From positions 4,661 through 37,155 of the forward strand of contig JAAXWL010000016.1 in the NCBI GenBank assembly GCA_013334975.1: a stretch of DNA of 32,495 nucleotides. The letters are read 5' to 3'. Position 1 is the stretch's first letter, and every line of letters starts with the position of its first letter. The DNA is from Chlorobiaceae bacterium. Lineage in GTDB: Bacteria; Bacteroidota; Chlorobiia; Chlorobiales; Chlorobiaceae. Shown in pieces: positions 7,233 to 17,823 of the stretch. The position numbers and the translations under genes are program-made. The notes beneath the pieces were generated by a model, which searched no databases, was not told the DNA's origin, and was given only the letters and a program-made list of their open reading frames with translations.

Positions 7233-8174
7233 TCACCGACCACTGGCGATCAGATCGGCCAGAGCGTGGCTCAATTTCGGCCAGGCAAACGGGAAGAGGT
7301 GCTCCTGAAGATATGATGGCATGACCTTCTGGCCCTTCACGGCATAGTCGGCCCCTTCACCCATGAGGAGCTGAACCACGAACTTCGGAACAGCCAGCAA
7401 AGCCGGACGGTTCATCACCTTGCCCAGTTCCGCCGCAAAAGTATTCATGCTGACCGGTTCCGGTGCGACCGCATTGACCGCTCCGGTGTAAGCGGTATTA
7501 TCAAGGGCCTCGAGGATGATCGACACCTCGTCATCGAGATGAATCCATGAAAGACACTGTTTGCCAGAACCAACGGGACCTCCTGCAAAAAAAGAGAACG
7601 GCGTCATCATTTTCTGCAACATGCCGCCCTGGGTGGAGAGCACGATACCTGTTCGAAGACGCACGACCCGTATACCGTACTTTTCTGCAGGAAGAGCTTC
7701 CTGCTCCCAGTCATGGCAGATTTTTGCAAGAAAATCATTGCCTGCCGGTGCACTCTCCTTCAATAATGCACTATCCTCACATCTCTCGAACGAGCCATAG
7801 TAACCGATGGCCGATGATGAAACGAATACCTCCGGTTTTTTCTTCGCCACCGACATTGCCTGAACCAGTGCACGGGTGCTCATGATACGGGAATCATAGC
7901 AGGCGGTCTTGTGCTCTTCGTTCCATCGGGCTTCAAGCAGCGGACGACCTGCAAGATGAATGATGCCATAAGCGCCGTCGATCCAATCACTCCAGTCACC
8001 CGACAACCTGTCGGCATCCCAGTGTACATAACCGGCAGCACCGGGAACCTTGGCCTCTGCTGCCTTTGGTGAGCGGGCAAAAACGATCACTTTTTTGCCC
8101 GATGCAACCAGTCGGCGAGCGACTTCGCTGCCTATGACGCCCGTAGCGCCCGTAATGATGATATGGCCTTCCAT
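7233..8174 (-). CDS. TIGR01777 / SDR39U1-type epimerase (NAD-dependent epimerase with DUF1731)
   Basis: An extended short-chain dehydrogenase/reductase-like protein of 313 residues. The N-terminal nucleotide-binding motif is TGATGVIG (residues 8-15). Then come IIHLAGRPL, the SSSAIGYYG segment, and a C-terminal DUF1731 domain (PALLAVPKFVVQLLMGEGAD and onward). The family is widespread (E. coli YfcH) and its substrate is not established. I set the start at the ATG at 8174, directly before the Rossmann motif. An in-frame ATG at 8321 would add 49 residues with no family resemblance. The gene converges on the RRM gene and shares its terminator. glmS ends upstream on the same strand, separated by about 180 bases. 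Confidence 0.87.
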   Translation of the reverse strand: MEGHIIITGATGVIGSEVARRLVASGKKVIVFARSPKAAEAKVPGAAGYVHWDADRLSGDWSDWIDGAYGIIHLAGRPLLEARWNEEHKTACYDSRIMSTRALVQAMSVAKKKPEVFVSSSAIGYYGSFERCEDSALLKESAPAGNDFLAKICHDWEQEALPAEKYGIRVVRLRTGIVLSTQGGMLQKMMTPFSFFAGGPVGSGKQCLSWIHLDDEVSIILEALDNTAYTGAVNAVAPEPVSMNTFAAELGKVMNRPALLAVPKFVVQLLMGEGADYAVKGQKVMPSYLQEHLFPFAWPKLSHALADLIASGR

Positions 8175-8304
8175 GATGCTGCCGTTTGGATAGAGGGATT
8201 GATAATAACAATTGTTGATCTGTCCGTCCGATAACAGGAAAAGCCATGGAAATAATTCCCGGACGAAAGAAAACGGAAAGATGAGTGGCTGTCGGGCTGG
8301 ATTT

Positions 8305-8334
8305 CCGGAAGCCGCAACCACCTGCGGCTTCCGG
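8305..8334. terminator. GC-rich hairpin after glmS
   Basis: A perfect 12-bp stem (CCGGAAGCCGCA with TGCGGCTTCCGG) encloses a six-base loop, 23 bases beyond the glmS stop. No U-tract follows on the minus strand, where AAAT comes next. It may terminate inefficiently, act with Rho, or protect the 3' end of the glmS transcript. Confidence 0.5.
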
Positions 8335-8356
8335 ATGCCGGACGAACGGCGCGCCG

Positions 8357-10201
8357 TTACTCCACGGTCACCGACTTGGCGAGATTACGGGGACGATCGA
8401 CGTTGCAGCCGCGAAGCATAGCAACGTGATAGGCAAGCAGTTGCAGAGGGATAACCGTCAGCAGAGGAAGTACCGCTGATGATGCCTGCGGAATATAGAT
8501 GACATCCTCAGCCAACCGCTCAATCTCCCGGTCTCCTTCACTGGCGATCGCAATAACCCGGCCTTTGCGGCTTCGCACCTCTTCGATGTTGCTCAGAATT
8601 TTTGTATAGGTGTTGTCCCTCGTCGCAATAAAGACCACAGGCATGTCTTCATCGATAAGGGCAATGGGGCCGTGCTTCATCTCTGCTGCCGGATACCCCT
8701 CTGCATGGATGTAGGATATCTCCTTGATCTTCAGGGCGCCTTCAAGTGCAACCGGAAAATTGTACCCCCTTCCGAGATAGAGCACATTGCGCGCATCCTT
8801 CAGCTTGAGAGCAATCTCCCGGATACGGTCATTCAGCTCGAGTATCCTGGCAACCTTATCGGGTACATCCAGGAGATCCCTCAGGTTAAGGCGGATTTCG
8901 TCCTGTGAAATGGTGCGTCCTTTGCTCAGAGCCATCGCCAGCATGAACAGCACAATCACCTGGGCTGTGAAGGCCTTGGTCGAAGCCACTCCCACCTCAG
9001 GCCCTGCGTGTGTATACATACCGCAAAGTGTTTCACGGGCGATGGTCGATCCGACCACATTGCAGATACCCAGAACCAGAGCCCCTTTCTCTTTGGCCAG
9101 CCGTAGCGCTGCCAGGGTATCGGCGGTCTCTCCCGATTGAGAGATCACGAGCACCACATCGTCCGAACCAACGATCGGATTACGGTATCTGAATTCAGAG
9201 GCGTAATCGACCTCTACCGGAATACGGGCAAACTCCTCGATCAGATACTCTCCGATAAGACCGGCATGCCAGCTCGTACCGCAGGCGCAGATAACAATCC
9301 GCCTTGCCTGTTTCAGGCGGTCGAGATAGTCCTCGATACCGCCAAGCTGCACCCGCCCCTCCTCCAGACGCACCCGACCGCGCATGACATCGCGCATCAC
9401 CTCCGGCTGCTCGAAAATCTCCTTGAGCATGAAGTGCTCGTACCCGCCCTTCTCTATTTTTTCAAGACTGAAATCCAGCTCGGTGACCCTCTTTTCCTGC
9501 TCGACATTTTCAATAGTCTTGACCGTATAATTGTCTCTGGTCACAATAGCCATCTCTCCATCCGAAAGATAGACGACCTTGTTGGTATGCTCGACGATCG
9601 GAGCCGCATCGGAAGCAATGAAGAACTCCCCGTTACCGAGTCCGATGACCAGCGGACTGCCCTTGCGGGCCACCACGATCTTGTCGGGCTCTCGCGAAGA
9701 GACAACACAGATACCGTACGCCCCCTCGACATGCCTGAGCGCCTGGCGAACAGCACATTCGAGACCCATCGACGCATCGCTCTTCCAGATGCGGTCGATC
9801 AGATGCACCAGCACCTCGGAATCGGTATCGCTGAGAAACTCATAGCCCTCCGAAACAAGCTCCTGCTTCAGGCTCGAATAGTTCTCGATGATACCATTGT
9901 GAATCAGGGCGATATCGTCGGTCACATTCATGTGAGGATGAGCGTTCCGGTCACTTGGGTCACCATGCGTAGCCCAACGGGTATGGGCTATGCCGATGGT
10001 CGCCCCGATCATGACGGTACCCGAGACATTCAGAAGCTCCTCGAGATTGCTGACGCTCCCTTTCTTCTTGAGCACCTGCATCGAGTCATTCATCACCGCC
10101 ATGCCCGCAGAATCGTAACCCCTGTACTCCAGACGCTTCAATCCCTGAAGAAGCAGAGGTGCCGCTTCACGCTTGCCGATATAGCCGATAATACCACACA
10201 T
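8357..10201 (-). CDS. glmS: Glutamine--fructose-6-phosphate aminotransferase (isomerizing)
   Basis: GlmS makes glucosamine-6-phosphate from fructose-6-phosphate and glutamine, the first step toward UDP-GlcNAc for peptidoglycan and lipopolysaccharide. The 614-residue protein starts MCGIIGYIG, giving the Cys2 nucleophile of the Ntn-type glutaminase domain after Met removal. RWATHGDPSDRNAHPH belongs to the same domain. Two SIS domains follow, with CGTSWHAG and SQSGETADTLAAL in the first, and the protein ends LAKSVTVE, the family's C-terminal tail that contacts the sugar site. Length is normal. A ribosome binding site (AAGGGG) lies about eight bases before the ATG. A loose promoter (TTGGTG/TAGAAT, spacing 15) can be drawn at 10288-10314. 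I see no glmS ribozyme-like leader; the leader is short and AT-rich. Confidence 0.97.
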   Translation of the reverse strand: MCGIIGYIGKREAAPLLLQGLKRLEYRGYDSAGMAVMNDSMQVLKKKGSVSNLEELLNVSGTVMIGATIGIAHTRWATHGDPSDRNAHPHMNVTDDIALIHNGIIENYSSLKQELVSEGYEFLSDTDSEVLVHLIDRIWKSDASMGLECAVRQALRHVEGAYGICVVSSREPDKIVVARKGSPLVIGLGNGEFFIASDAAPIVEHTNKVVYLSDGEMAIVTRDNYTVKTIENVEQEKRVTELDFSLEKIEKGGYEHFMLKEIFEQPEVMRDVMRGRVRLEEGRVQLGGIEDYLDRLKQARRIVICACGTSWHAGLIGEYLIEEFARIPVEVDYASEFRYRNPIVGSDDVVLVISQSGETADTLAALRLAKEKGALVLGICNVVGSTIARETLCGMYTHAGPEVGVASTKAFTAQVIVLFMLAMALSKGRTISQDEIRLNLRDLLDVPDKVARILELNDRIREIALKLKDARNVLYLGRGYNFPVALEGALKIKEISYIHAEGYPAAEMKHGPIALIDEDMPVVFIATRDNTYTKILSNIEEVRSRKGRVIAIASEGDREIERLAEDVIYIPQASSAVLPLLTVIPLQLLAYHVAMLRGCNVDRPRNLAKSVTVE

Positions 10202-10315
10202 ATCCGAAATCCCCTTGTTGCGTTTTCATTCTGCCGATACTTCCGGCTCTCATGCACAGAATCCCGGAAAACCAGTAAATTAAAATTATTCTAAAAAAAA
10301 TATATATACACCAAA

Positions 10316-11140
10316 TTACAGCATCTCCCTCATCTCGTCATGTAACCGTCCGGCTTCCATGGCAACGGCCTCCTCAAAAAAGGCAATACTTCGGAAATCG
10401 CCTTCAGGAAAAATAAGGGATCTGCTCACATTAACCATGGCGCTTCTGCGTTCCGGATCAGCCCCCTGACCGACCGCCTCCTGCAAGGAACCGCCCTGTG
10501 CACCAACACCGGGAATCAGAAAAAAAAGATCGGGGGCCTCCTGTCGAAGCTCCTGCAGTAATCCGGTTTTGGTGGCGCCCACCACTACACCGGCATTGCC
10601 CTTTCGTTGCCATGCCCTGACCCGGTCAAGCACGACACGGTAGAGCGTGCGTCCATCATCGAGGAGCCGCTCCTCGAAATCTGCAGAACCCGGATTGGAG
10701 GTAAGACAGAGCACAAAAACCATTTTCTCCTCATACTCGAAAAACGGTTCAAGCGAATCGAATCCCATGTAGGGAGCCACAGTGATCGAATCAAAAGCCC
10801 ATGCCTCGAAAAAAGCTCTGGCGTACTGCCGGCTGGTATTGCCAATATCGGCCCTCTTGGCATCGGCAATACTCAGGCACTCCGGAGGAAGCTCCAGAAG
10901 CGTCTCTTCGAGATCACGCATTCCCGACATCCCCCGCGCTTCATAAAAAGCCGTATTGACCTTGTAGGCTGCGGCATGACTTCGTGTCGCCCTGATGATG
11001 GCTCTGTTGAATTCCAGCACCGGGCGATCCATGGCATTGAAAAAAGCGGGTATTTTCGACGGATCGCTGTCCAGACCAACACAGAGCATCGAACGAAGCG
11101 ATGCAATCCTTTCGTTTGCCTTGTCCCTTGCTGCACTCAT
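10316..11140 (-). CDS. pyrF: Orotidine 5'-phosphate decarboxylase (type 2 subfamily)
   Basis: PyrF decarboxylates OMP to UMP, the last step of de novo pyrimidine synthesis. I place the start at the ATG at 11140 (MSAARDKANERIASLRSMLCVGLDSD), giving 274 residues, the usual size of the long bacterial subfamily (TIGR02127). An in-frame ATG at 11257 would add 39 residues unlike the family. The catalytic tetrad region DAKRADIGNT is at residues 93-102, and a second lysine is in AYKVN at 60. The phosphate-binding IPGVGAQGG motif is present. The gene lies 114 bases upstream of glmS on the same strand and may be co-transcribed with it. It is divergent from ftsH. Confidence 0.95.
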   Translation of the reverse strand: MSAARDKANERIASLRSMLCVGLDSDPSKIPAFFNAMDRPVLEFNRAIIRATRSHAAAYKVNTAFYEARGMSGMRDLEETLLELPPECLSIADAKRADIGNTSRQYARAFFEAWAFDSITVAPYMGFDSLEPFFEYEEKMVFVLCLTSNPGSADFEERLLDDGRTLYRVVLDRVRAWQRKGNAGVVVGATKTGLLQELRQEAPDLFFLIPGVGAQGGSLQEAVGQGADPERRSAMVNVSRSLIFPEGDFRSIAFFEEAVAMEAGRLHDEMREML

Positions 11141-11446
11141 GAGTGATGGTAATGCATAAATAAAAAATCCGTACAAGTGCTCTGAACCATGAACACAACC
11201 CTTAATATACGCATAAAGATCGACCAATGAACATTCGGGACATGTTCCATGCAGCACCTTCGTCAGATTTCAACAGAAACTATTAACCGGAAAAATACAT
11301 TTATCGTTGACAGTTATGTATATTGAAATGCCAAAGCACACTATTTCAGTATTCCCGGGAGCCCGCAACCTCAAGCCGTCAGGACAGAGCGATGAACACT
11401 GCGGTTAAACCCGGCGAACGATGGGTATGAATTTCTTCAATCATGA
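11141..11446. other. Divergent intergenic region between pyrF and ftsH
   Basis: This 306-base spacer must carry promoters for both flanking genes. I see a consensus TTGACA at 11307-11312 and a TATATT at 11319-11324 on the plus strand, but they are not properly spaced with each other. A 12-codon frame with a fair ribosome binding site (11392-11430, MNTAVKPGERWV) could be a leader peptide or chance. No longer gene or RNA is evident. Confidence 0.4.
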
Positions 11447-13564
11447 ATGTTCTCGATGGCAAACAATCCTTTCAAACTGAACAATCCTTACAAAAACGAT
11501 CCCGAAAACGGGCCTGCCAGGCCTCGTGTTCCGATAGTTTACTACATGGCGGTCATTCTCCTGATCATCGGGCTCCAGTTCGCCTTTTTCTGGTCCGGCA
11601 CGACTCATGAGATTCCCTACAGTCAGTTCAAGCGCATGATCGTCGACAACAAGGTCGAATCGATAAAAATAGCCCCTGAGAAAATCTACGTCCAGCTCCG
11701 CAAAGATCCGAACGCTCCGGTTCCACCGGCAGAGAAGGCCAGGGAAAAGCAGAAGCTCTTCATGCCAGGAGCCCCTTCAGGATCGCAGGATCTGATGGTC
11801 AATCCTATCCGTGACGAAGGGCTGATTCCGCTTCTGGAATCGAAAGGCATCCGCTATGAAGCCATTGCCGGCAACTCGTGGATCGGTGAACTCCTGCAAT
11901 GGATTCTTCCCTTCGGTCTTCTCATCGCCCTCTATTTCTTCATGTTCCGCAGAATGGGTGGCCCCGGTTCACAATTCATGAACATAGGCAAAAACAAGGC
12001 AGCTCTGTATGAAAACCTTGACGAACATACCAGAATCACCTTCAAGGATGTGGCTGGCCTCGACGAAGCAAAAGCTGAAGTGATGGAGGTGGTCGATTTC
12101 CTCAAGGATCCTAAAAAATACACCAAGCTGGGCGGAAAACTCCCCAAAGGGGTACTTCTGGTCGGCCCTCCCGGCACCGGAAAAACCCTTCTGGCCAAGG
12201 CCGTCGCCGGTGAAGCCGATGTACCGTTTTTCAGCATCAGCGGGTCTGATTTTGTCGAGATGTTTGTCGGAGTTGGCGCAGCCAGGGTGCGCGACCTGTT
12301 CAAGCAGGCAAAGGAGAAGGCTCCGTGCATCATCTTCATTGACGAGATCGATGCCGTTGGACGCAGCAGGGGCAAAGGGTTCATGATGGGAGCCAACGAC
12401 GAGCGGGAAAACACCCTGAACCAGCTTCTGGTCGAGATGGATGGCTTCGCCACCGATAAAGGGGTCATTCTCATGGCCGCCACCAACAGGGCCGACGTGC
12501 TCGATACGGCGCTGCTGCGCCCGGGCCGATTCGATCGTCAGATCGTCGTTGACAAGCCCGACCTGAAAGGGCGTATCGACATCTTCAAGGTACACACCAA
12601 AGCCCTCTCGCTCTCCGACAACGTCAACCTCAAGACGCTTGCTTCGCAGACTCCCGGTTTTGCCGGTGCTGAAATCGCCAATGCGGCCAACGAAGCTGCT
12701 CTTCTTGCCTCCCGTCGCGGCCAGCTGAGCATCGAAATGAAAGATTTCGAGGATGCCATCGAACGGGTCATCGCCGGTCTCGAAAAGAAAAACAAGGTGA
12801 TCAACCCACGTGAAAAGGAGATTGTCGCCTATCACGAGTCAGGACACGCCATCGTGAGCTGGATGATGCCCGAAAACGATCCTGTCCAGAAAATATCGAT
12901 CGTCCCGAGAGGGGTCAGTGCGCTCGGCTACACCCTGAACATACCTCTCGAAGATCGCTATCTCATGACCAGAAGTGAACTGGTCGCAAGGATTTGCGGT
13001 CTGCTCGGCGGTCGCATCGCCGAAGAGATCATTTTCGGAGAGATATCGACCGGAGCCCAGAACGACCTTGAGAGGGTTACCGAAATTGCCTACAACATGG
13101 TGGTGGTCTATGGCATGAGTGAGAAAATCGGGTACCTCTCGTTCCTCGAAAGCAATAATCCCTATACCGGAGGCCCCGGCATCGACAAAAAATATGGCGA
13201 TGAAACAGCCAGGATGATCGACAACGAAGTCAAAGTGATCGTTGAAGACGCCCGTCGACAGGTTCATGAACTGCTGACAGAAAATCGCGACAACCTCGAA
13301 ATCCTCGCAAGGGAGCTGCTTTCGAAAGAGATCGTTCAGTACAACCGTATCGAGGAGATTCTGGGTAAACGTCCGTCCGACAAGTTTTCCGAACACCTTG
13401 CCCTCAACGGCATCAATGGTGCCGATCTCATGACCACTGAAGAGCGTGATGACACAACGGAGACGACCGGCTCCCATACCGTAGCTGATGAAGACCCGGA
13501 ACAAAAGCACCTCGAGAAAGCCGTAGAAAATATCCGCAAATCAAGGAACTTCCCCTCGAACTGA
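11447..13564 (+). CDS. ftsH: ATP-dependent zinc metalloprotease FtsH
   Basis: FtsH is the membrane-anchored hexameric AAA+ protease that degrades misfolded membrane proteins and short-lived regulators. The 705-residue protein has a first membrane helix at about 28-49, a periplasmic domain to about 145, and a second helix at 148-168. The AAA+ module has Walker A GPPGTGKT at 240-247, Walker B IIFIDE at 295-300, and an intact second region of homology ([19 protein letters not shown]). The zinc site is HESGH at 463-467 with the third ligand D540. The C-terminal tail is acidic and probably disordered. The start could also be the ATG three codons later (MANNPF). acyP follows with an 8-base offset, so the two are likely co-transcribed. 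Confidence 0.97.
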   Translation: MFSMANNPFKLNNPYKNDPENGPARPRVPIVYYMAVILLIIGLQFAFFWSGTTHEIPYSQFKRMIVDNKVESIKIAPEKIYVQLRKDPNAPVPPAEKAREKQKLFMPGAPSGSQDLMVNPIRDEGLIPLLESKGIRYEAIAGNSWIGELLQWILPFGLLIALYFFMFRRMGGPGSQFMNIGKNKAALYENLDEHTRITFKDVAGLDEAKAEVMEVVDFLKDPKKYTKLGGKLPKGVLLVGPPGTGKTLLAKAVAGEADVPFFSISGSDFVEMFVGVGAARVRDLFKQAKEKAPCIIFIDEIDAVGRSRGKGFMMGANDERENTLNQLLVEMDGFATDKGVILMAATNRADVLDTALLRPGRFDRQIVVDKPDLKGRIDIFKVHTKALSLSDNVNLKTLASQTPGFAGAEIANAANEAALLASRRGQLSIEMKDFEDAIERVIAGLEKKNKVINPREKEIVAYHESGHAIVSWMMPENDPVQKISIVPRGVSALGYTLNIPLEDRYLMTRSELVARICGLLGGRIAEEIIFGEISTGAQNDLERVTEIAYNMVVVYGMSEKIGYLSFLESNNPYTGGPGIDKKYGDETARMIDNEVKVIVEDARRQVHELLTENRDNLEILARELLSKEIVQYNRIEEILGKRPSDKFSEHLALNGINGADLMTTEERDDTTETTGSHTVADEDPEQKHLEKAVENIRKSRNFPSN

Positions 13565-13571
13565 CTGCCCG

Positions 13572-13847
13572 GTGAACCAGAAACGGATTCATATCATCGT
13601 ACGCGGTCTGGTACAGGGGGTGGGCTACCGCATGTTTGTGTTGCGCGAAGCATCCTCCCGAGGTCTTTCAGGATGGATCCGAAACCTGCCTGACGATACG
13701 GTTGAAATCGAGGCACAGGGGGAGCCGGAGATGCTGGAAACCCTGCTCTGCAAACTCCGGCAGGGTCCGTCGCGGTCGCGCGTCACCAGGGTAAATGTCC
13801 GGGAAACGGACTTGGATGCCGATGCGGAAGGGTTCCTTGTCCGGTAG
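13572..13847 (+). CDS. acyP: Acylphosphatase
   Basis: A 91-residue acylphosphatase, a small cytoplasmic enzyme that hydrolyses carboxyl-phosphate bonds such as in acetyl- or carbamoyl-phosphate. The phosphate-binding loop is VRGLVQGVGYR with the essential R20, and the catalytic asparagine is N38 in GWIRN. Length and both key residues match the family. The start codon is GTG, seven bases after the ftsH stop, and no strong ribosome binding site is seen, so translation probably depends on ftsH. The gene ends just before a dispersed repeat copy and the oppositely oriented tRNA-Val. Confidence 0.93.
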   Translation: MNQKRIHIIVRGLVQGVGYRMFVLREASSRGLSGWIRNLPDDTVEIEAQGEPEMLETLLCKLRQGPSRSRVTRVNVRETDLDADAEGFLVR

Positions 13848-13848
13848 T

Positions 13849-13921
13849 AGTTCGTGTTCGTGTCGAAATCGAAATTGATAACCCGTTGGAAGATTCGATC
13901 GCGATACCGATACCGATTTGG
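13849..13921. repeat. Dispersed GATACC repeat (copy 2)
   Basis: Between acyP and tRNA-Val, this stretch contains TTCGTG doublets, TCGAAATCGAAATT, and a 20-mer at 13902-13921 (CGATACCGATACCGATTTGG). That 20-mer is the exact reverse complement of positions 32458-32477. It belongs to the same family as the hexamer array at 4530-4635. A short T-run on the minus strand next to it (13924-13928) may help end the tRNA transcript. Confidence 0.8.
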
Positions 13922-13942
13922 ACAAAAAGAGGGGAGATTGTG

Positions 13943-14016
13943 TGGGTCCCGAGGGATTCGAACCCCCGACCTACTGGGTGTAAACCAGTCGCTCTAACCA
14001 GCTGAGCTAGAGACCC
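13943..14016 (-). tRNA. tRNA-Val (anticodon TAC)
   Basis: The minus strand folds into a complete 74-nt cloverleaf. It has a seven-pair acceptor stem (GGGTCTC with GGGACCC, one G-T pair) and a D arm with GCTC/GAGC. The anticodon stem ACTGG/CCAGT encloses TTTACAC, giving anticodon TAC. The TTCGAAT T-loop sits on a five-pair stem, and the discriminator base is A. CCA is not encoded. It reads GTA and, with U34 modification, other valine codons. A good promoter lies just upstream. Confidence 0.97.
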
Positions 14017-14032
14017 GTGAGAAAGGGACATT

Positions 14033-14061
14033 AGTATAACACACTTTTTACAGGATAACAA
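14033..14061 (-). promoter_or_regulatory. Predicted promoter of tRNA-Val
   Basis: On the minus strand TTGTTA (14061-14056) and TATACT (14038-14033) are spaced by 17 bases, and the mature tRNA begins 16 bases downstream of the -10 box. Position and spacing fit a strong stable-RNA promoter. Confidence 0.65.
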
Positions 14062-14172
14062 ACGAATTCAACCGTTTGTACACTCCAGAGCGGTGCTTTG
14101 TTTGTACGGCGTGCCGAAAAAGCATAAATTCAGGCCATCAGATTTATTCCTCATCACGCCAATGACATTACC

Positions 14173-15321
14173 ATGAAATCTTTATCCATTCTCGGCAGTA
14201 CAGGTTCCATTGGACTCAGCACCCTCGACGTCGTCAGGCGACATCCCGACAGGTTCTCAATTGTGGCACTCGCCGAAGGCCACGATGTCGATCTTCTCTG
14301 CCAGCAGATCGACGAATTCCGGCCATCAGTGGTCTCGGTGCGTGACGAGGCTTCTCGCGAACGCCTGAAGGGAATCCTCGCGGATCACAAACCCGAAATC
14401 CTCTGCGGCATTGAAGGTGCGGCTCTCGTTGCAGCCGTCGATGGAGCCGACATGGTGGTTTCGGCCATCGTCGGTGCGGCAGGACTGGTTCCTACCGTCA
14501 GCGCCATCAAGGCCGGAAAACATATCGCCCTGGCCAACAAGGAGACCCTCGTGGTTGCAGGCCAGCTCGTCTCCGATCTGGTCAAAAAGCATAACGTCAC
14601 CCTGCTGCCGGTGGACAGCGAACACTCGGCCATTTTCCAGTCGATCACCGGACACCGCAGCGAAGATATTGAACGCATCATCCTCACCGCCTCAGGAGGC
14701 CCTTTCCGCAAGACGCCGGCAGAAGAGCTGAAACAGGTCAAACCGGAACAGGCCCTCAAGCATCCCCAGTGGTCGATGGGCGCCAAGATAACCATCGACT
14801 CGGCAACCCTCATGAACAAAGGACTCGAAGTAATCGAGGCTCACTGGCTTTTCGACATGCCTGCTGAAAAGATCGGCGTCGTCGTACACCCGCAGAGCAT
14901 CATTCACTCGATGGTTGAATATATCGATGGTTGTGTCATCGCCCAGCTCGGCGTCCCCGACATGCGAGCCCCCATCGCTTATGCGCTGGCCTGGCCCGAG
15001 CGTTGCGAAACCGGCATCGGCAAGCTCGATCTGGCCAAAATCGCCACGCTCACCTTCGAAGAGCCCGATATGGATCGGTTCCCGGCGCTTCGCCTCGCCT
15101 TCGACGCCCTCAAAGCCGGAAAGACCTACCCTGCAGTACTGAACGCTGCAAACGAAATTGCCGTCGCCGCCTTCCTCAACAGAAAAATCGGCTTTACCGA
15201 CATCGCCGATACGGTGGATAAAACCATGCAGGCGCACGAGGCCTGGAATCCGGTCGAACTGGACGAGTACATCCAGGCTGACCGCTGGGCGCGCCGAACC
15301 GCTGAAGCGCTTATCGGATAA
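14173..15321 (+). CDS. dxr: 1-deoxy-D-xylulose 5-phosphate reductoisomerase
   Basis: Dxr converts DXP to 2-C-methyl-D-erythritol 4-phosphate with NADPH, the committed step of the MEP isoprenoid pathway. In a phototroph this pathway feeds carotenoids, quinones and the alcohol tails of (bacterio)chlorophylls. The 382-residue protein has the NADPH motif GSTGSIG at 8-14 and LANKETLV near 118. The metal-binding D148-S149-E150 lies in [11 protein letters not shown], followed by TASGGPF, the [20 protein letters not shown] block and [14 protein letters not shown]. Length is slightly under E. coli's 398. rseP follows after 45 bases, a common dxr-rseP pairing. Confidence 0.97.
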   Translation: MKSLSILGSTGSIGLSTLDVVRRHPDRFSIVALAEGHDVDLLCQQIDEFRPSVVSVRDEASRERLKGILADHKPEILCGIEGAALVAAVDGADMVVSAIVGAAGLVPTVSAIKAGKHIALANKETLVVAGQLVSDLVKKHNVTLLPVDSEHSAIFQSITGHRSEDIERIILTASGGPFRKTPAEELKQVKPEQALKHPQWSMGAKITIDSATLMNKGLEVIEAHWLFDMPAEKIGVVVHPQSIIHSMVEYIDGCVIAQLGVPDMRAPIAYALAWPERCETGIGKLDLAKIATLTFEEPDMDRFPALRLAFDALKAGKTYPAVLNAANEIAVAAFLNRKIGFTDIADTVDKTMQAHEAWNPVELDEYIQADRWARRTAEALIG

Positions 15322-15366
15322 TTCCGAACAAACCATAACCAAACCGGTCTACCCGTACAGATACCC

Positions 15367-16728
15367 ATGGAGCTACTGAACACGATACTCTTTTTTGTCA
15401 TCGCCATTTTCATCCTCGTCACGGCCCATGAGTTCGGCCACTTCATTACGGCGAGAATCTTTGGTATGCGCGTAGACCGGTTTTTCATCGGATTTGACTT
15501 CTGGGGCATCAAACTCTGGCAGAAAAAAATCGGAGAGACTGAGTACGGAATCGGGGCTTTCCCGATTGGAGGCTATGTCAAGATCGCCGGCATGATCGAC
15601 GAGAGCATGGACACGGAGTACGTGAACCATGAGGTGAACCCCTGGGAGTTCAGGGGCAAACCGGTCTGGCAACGACTCATCGTGCTTGCCGGTGGCGTCG
15701 GCATGAACATGGTGCTGGCTGCGACCATTTTTGTCGGCATCACGGCCATTTTCGGCGAATCACACACCCCGATCACCACCCCGGCCTTTATCGAACAGAA
15801 CTCTCCGTTCGCCTCCATTGGGCTCAGAAGCGGTGACCGCCTGCTTGCCATCAACGGCCATACGGTGCGCTACTGGGAAGAGGCCCTCGACCCCGAGCAC
15901 CTCGGATCAGGCATGTTACAGTATACCGTCGAGCGAAACGGAGCGGTGCTCACCCTCAAAGCACCGAAAGACATCCTGAGCAGACTCAACGAGAGCAAAT
16001 CGATCGGCATCCGTCCAACCATGCCACCGGTTATCGACCAGGTACTGTCAGGTGATCCGGCATCAAAAGCCGGTCTCCTTCCAGGCGCGCTCATCACCTC
16101 CATCAATGGCATTCCGGTGACCGACTGGACCGAGGTGGTCGGCATCATCTCCAAAAGTGCCGGCAGGAAGCTCTCCATCAAGTGGATGCATCTGAAAACA
16201 GCGCCGGAAGGTTCGCTGAACGCAGCCATGATCCTCAAAAACGGCCAGAGCTTTACCACTGAGGTAGTACCAAACCAGACGGGTAAAATAGGTATCTCGC
16301 TCCGACAGACCGTCGAAACCGACCGAATCATGCTCCCGTTTCCCCAGGCAGTAAGGAGCGGCCTGCAACAGACATGGAAAACCACCGCACTGACCGTTCA
16401 GGGGTTTGCAAAAATCTTCACGGGACAGGAGGACTTCCGCAAATCGGTCGGCGGACCCATCAAGATCGCCCGTATCGCCAACCAGAGTGCAGAACAGGGA
16501 CCGGTCAGCTTCATGTACTTCGTCGCGGTTCTTTCCATATCGCTGGCCGTCATCAACATGCTGCCGGTTCCGGCTCTTGATGGAGGGCAGTTCGTGCTCA
16601 ACGCCATCGAGGGGATCCTCCGCCATGAGATACCGTTCGAGGTCAAAATGCGCATCCAGCAAGTCGGCATGGCCATACTGCTCTCACTGTTCGCCTGGTT
16701 CATGATCAACGATCTTCTGAATCTCTGA
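15367..16728 (+). CDS. rseP: Site-2 intramembrane zinc metalloprotease RseP
   Basis: RseP-type proteases cut transmembrane segments of anti-sigma factors or leftover signal peptides within the inner membrane. The 453-residue protein has the zinc motif HEFGH at 21-25 inside the first helix and the second catalytic segment PVPALDGG with D405 near the C-terminus. Two PDZ domains sit between, at about 125-205 (containing [15 protein letters not shown]) and 215-300 (containing [17 protein letters not shown]). Length and topology match the family. It lies between dxr and prfA on one strand. No anti-sigma or sigma gene is in this window, so its substrate cannot be named. Confidence 0.95.
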   Translation: MELLNTILFFVIAIFILVTAHEFGHFITARIFGMRVDRFFIGFDFWGIKLWQKKIGETEYGIGAFPIGGYVKIAGMIDESMDTEYVNHEVNPWEFRGKPVWQRLIVLAGGVGMNMVLAATIFVGITAIFGESHTPITTPAFIEQNSPFASIGLRSGDRLLAINGHTVRYWEEALDPEHLGSGMLQYTVERNGAVLTLKAPKDILSRLNESKSIGIRPTMPPVIDQVLSGDPASKAGLLPGALITSINGIPVTDWTEVVGIISKSAGRKLSIKWMHLKTAPEGSLNAAMILKNGQSFTTEVVPNQTGKIGISLRQTVETDRIMLPFPQAVRSGLQQTWKTTALTVQGFAKIFTGQEDFRKSVGGPIKIARIANQSAEQGPVSFMYFVAVLSISLAVINMLPVPALDGGQFVLNAIEGILRHEIPFEVKMRIQQVGMAILLSLFAWFMINDLLNL

Positions 16729-16749
16729 GCCTGGCAGCAACGATCAACC

Positions 16750-17823
16750 ATGTTTGACAAACTCCAGTCCATCAAGGACAAGTACCTCACGATCGAGCAG
16801 CAGCTCTCGGATCCGGAGGTCATCACCGACCAGAACCGGTTCCGGAGGCTGAACAAGGAGTACAGTTCCCTCAGAGAGATCGTGCAGGCTTACGACACCT
16901 GGCTCGACGCCAGACATCAGCTCAAAGAAATGCTGCTCATGCAGAAAAACGAGCAGGATCCCGACATGCGCTCGCTTGCCGAAAACGAAGCCGATGAACT
17001 CCAGGCACTCCTGCCCTCACTCGAACAGAAGCTCAGGCTCCTGCTTCTGCCAAAAGAGGAAGCCGATACACGCAACGCCATCCTTGAAATCAGGGCCGGC
17101 ACCGGAGGAGACGAAGCCGGACTGTTCGCCGCTGACCTCATGCGCATGTACCAGCGCTATGCCGAACGGCAGGGGTGGAGTTGCCAGCTCCTCGATGCCA
17201 ACGAAGGCTCTGCGCCCGGCAGCCTCAAGGAAGTTGTGCTTGAGATCGGAGGAGCTGACGTCTACGGCATCCTGAAGTTCGAAAGCGGTGTGCACCGGGT
17301 ACAGCGGGTGCCGGACACCGAAACCCAGGGACGAATCCATACCTCGGCGGCCAGTGTGGCCGTCCTGCCCGAAGCCGAAGAGGTGGACGTGGAGATACGG
17401 AAGGATGATCTTCAGGTCGATACCTTCCGGAGCGGCGGCAAGGGGGGCCAGAACGTCAACAAGGTTGAAACCGCTGTTCGCATCACCCATGTACCGAGCG
17501 GCATCGTCGTCGCCTGCCAGGAGGAGCGCTCACAGCTCCAGAACCGTGAACGCGCCATGAAGATGCTGCGCTCACGGCTCTATGACATTCAAATCACCGA
17601 ACAGCAGAAAAGCCGGGCAGACCTTCGTCGTTCGATGGTCACCACCGGTGACCGGAGCGCCAAGATCAGGACCTACAACTTTCCCCAGTCCAGAGTCACC
17701 GATCACCGCATCGGCTTCACCAGCCACGCTCTTCCGCAGATCATGCAGGGAGAACTTGAACCGCTTATCGAAGCGTTGAGGCTGCACGACCAGACCGAAC
17801 GATTGCAGGCCCAGACTGACTGA
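16750..17823 (+). CDS. prfA: Peptide chain release factor 1
   Basis: RF1 recognises UAA and UAG stop codons and triggers peptide release. The 357-residue protein carries the GGQ motif at 232-234 in [19 protein letters not shown]. The stop-codon-reading tripeptide appears as P-D-T in [11 protein letters not shown], the PxT form of RF1 rather than the SPF of RF2. Residues before GGQ contain the expected [15 protein letters not shown] block. Length is normal. It begins 21 bases after the rseP stop. No prmC methyltransferase gene is adjacent. Confidence 0.97.
   Translation: MFDKLQSIKDKYLTIEQQLSDPEVITDQNRFRRLNKEYSSLREIVQAYDTWLDARHQLKEMLLMQKNEQDPDMRSLAENEADELQALLPSLEQKLRLLLLPKEEADTRNAILEIRAGTGGDEAGLFAADLMRMYQRYAERQGWSCQLLDANEGSAPGSLKEVVLEIGGADVYGILKFESGVHRVQRVPDTETQGRIHTSAASVAVLPEAEEVDVEIRKDDLQVDTFRSGGKGGQNVNKVETAVRITHVPSGIVVACQEERSQLQNRERAMKMLRSRLYDIQITEQQKSRADLRRSMVTTGDRSAKIRTYNFPQSRVTDHRIGFTSHALPQIMQGELEPLIEALRLHDQTERLQAQTD

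Noticed and set aside
9137-10294. Plus-strand frame of 385 codons opposite glmS
   Set aside because: It is the mirror of the glmS codons; glmS has all catalytic motifs and full length.
10202-10315. Considered a glmS ribozyme or riboswitch in the glmS leader
   Set aside because: The leader is about 80 bases, AT-rich, and shows none of the pairing or conserved core expected of that ribozyme.
11392-11430. 12-codon leader-like frame before ftsH
   Set aside because: A fair ribosome binding site is present, but there is no run of regulatory codons or alternative hairpins to support attenuation.
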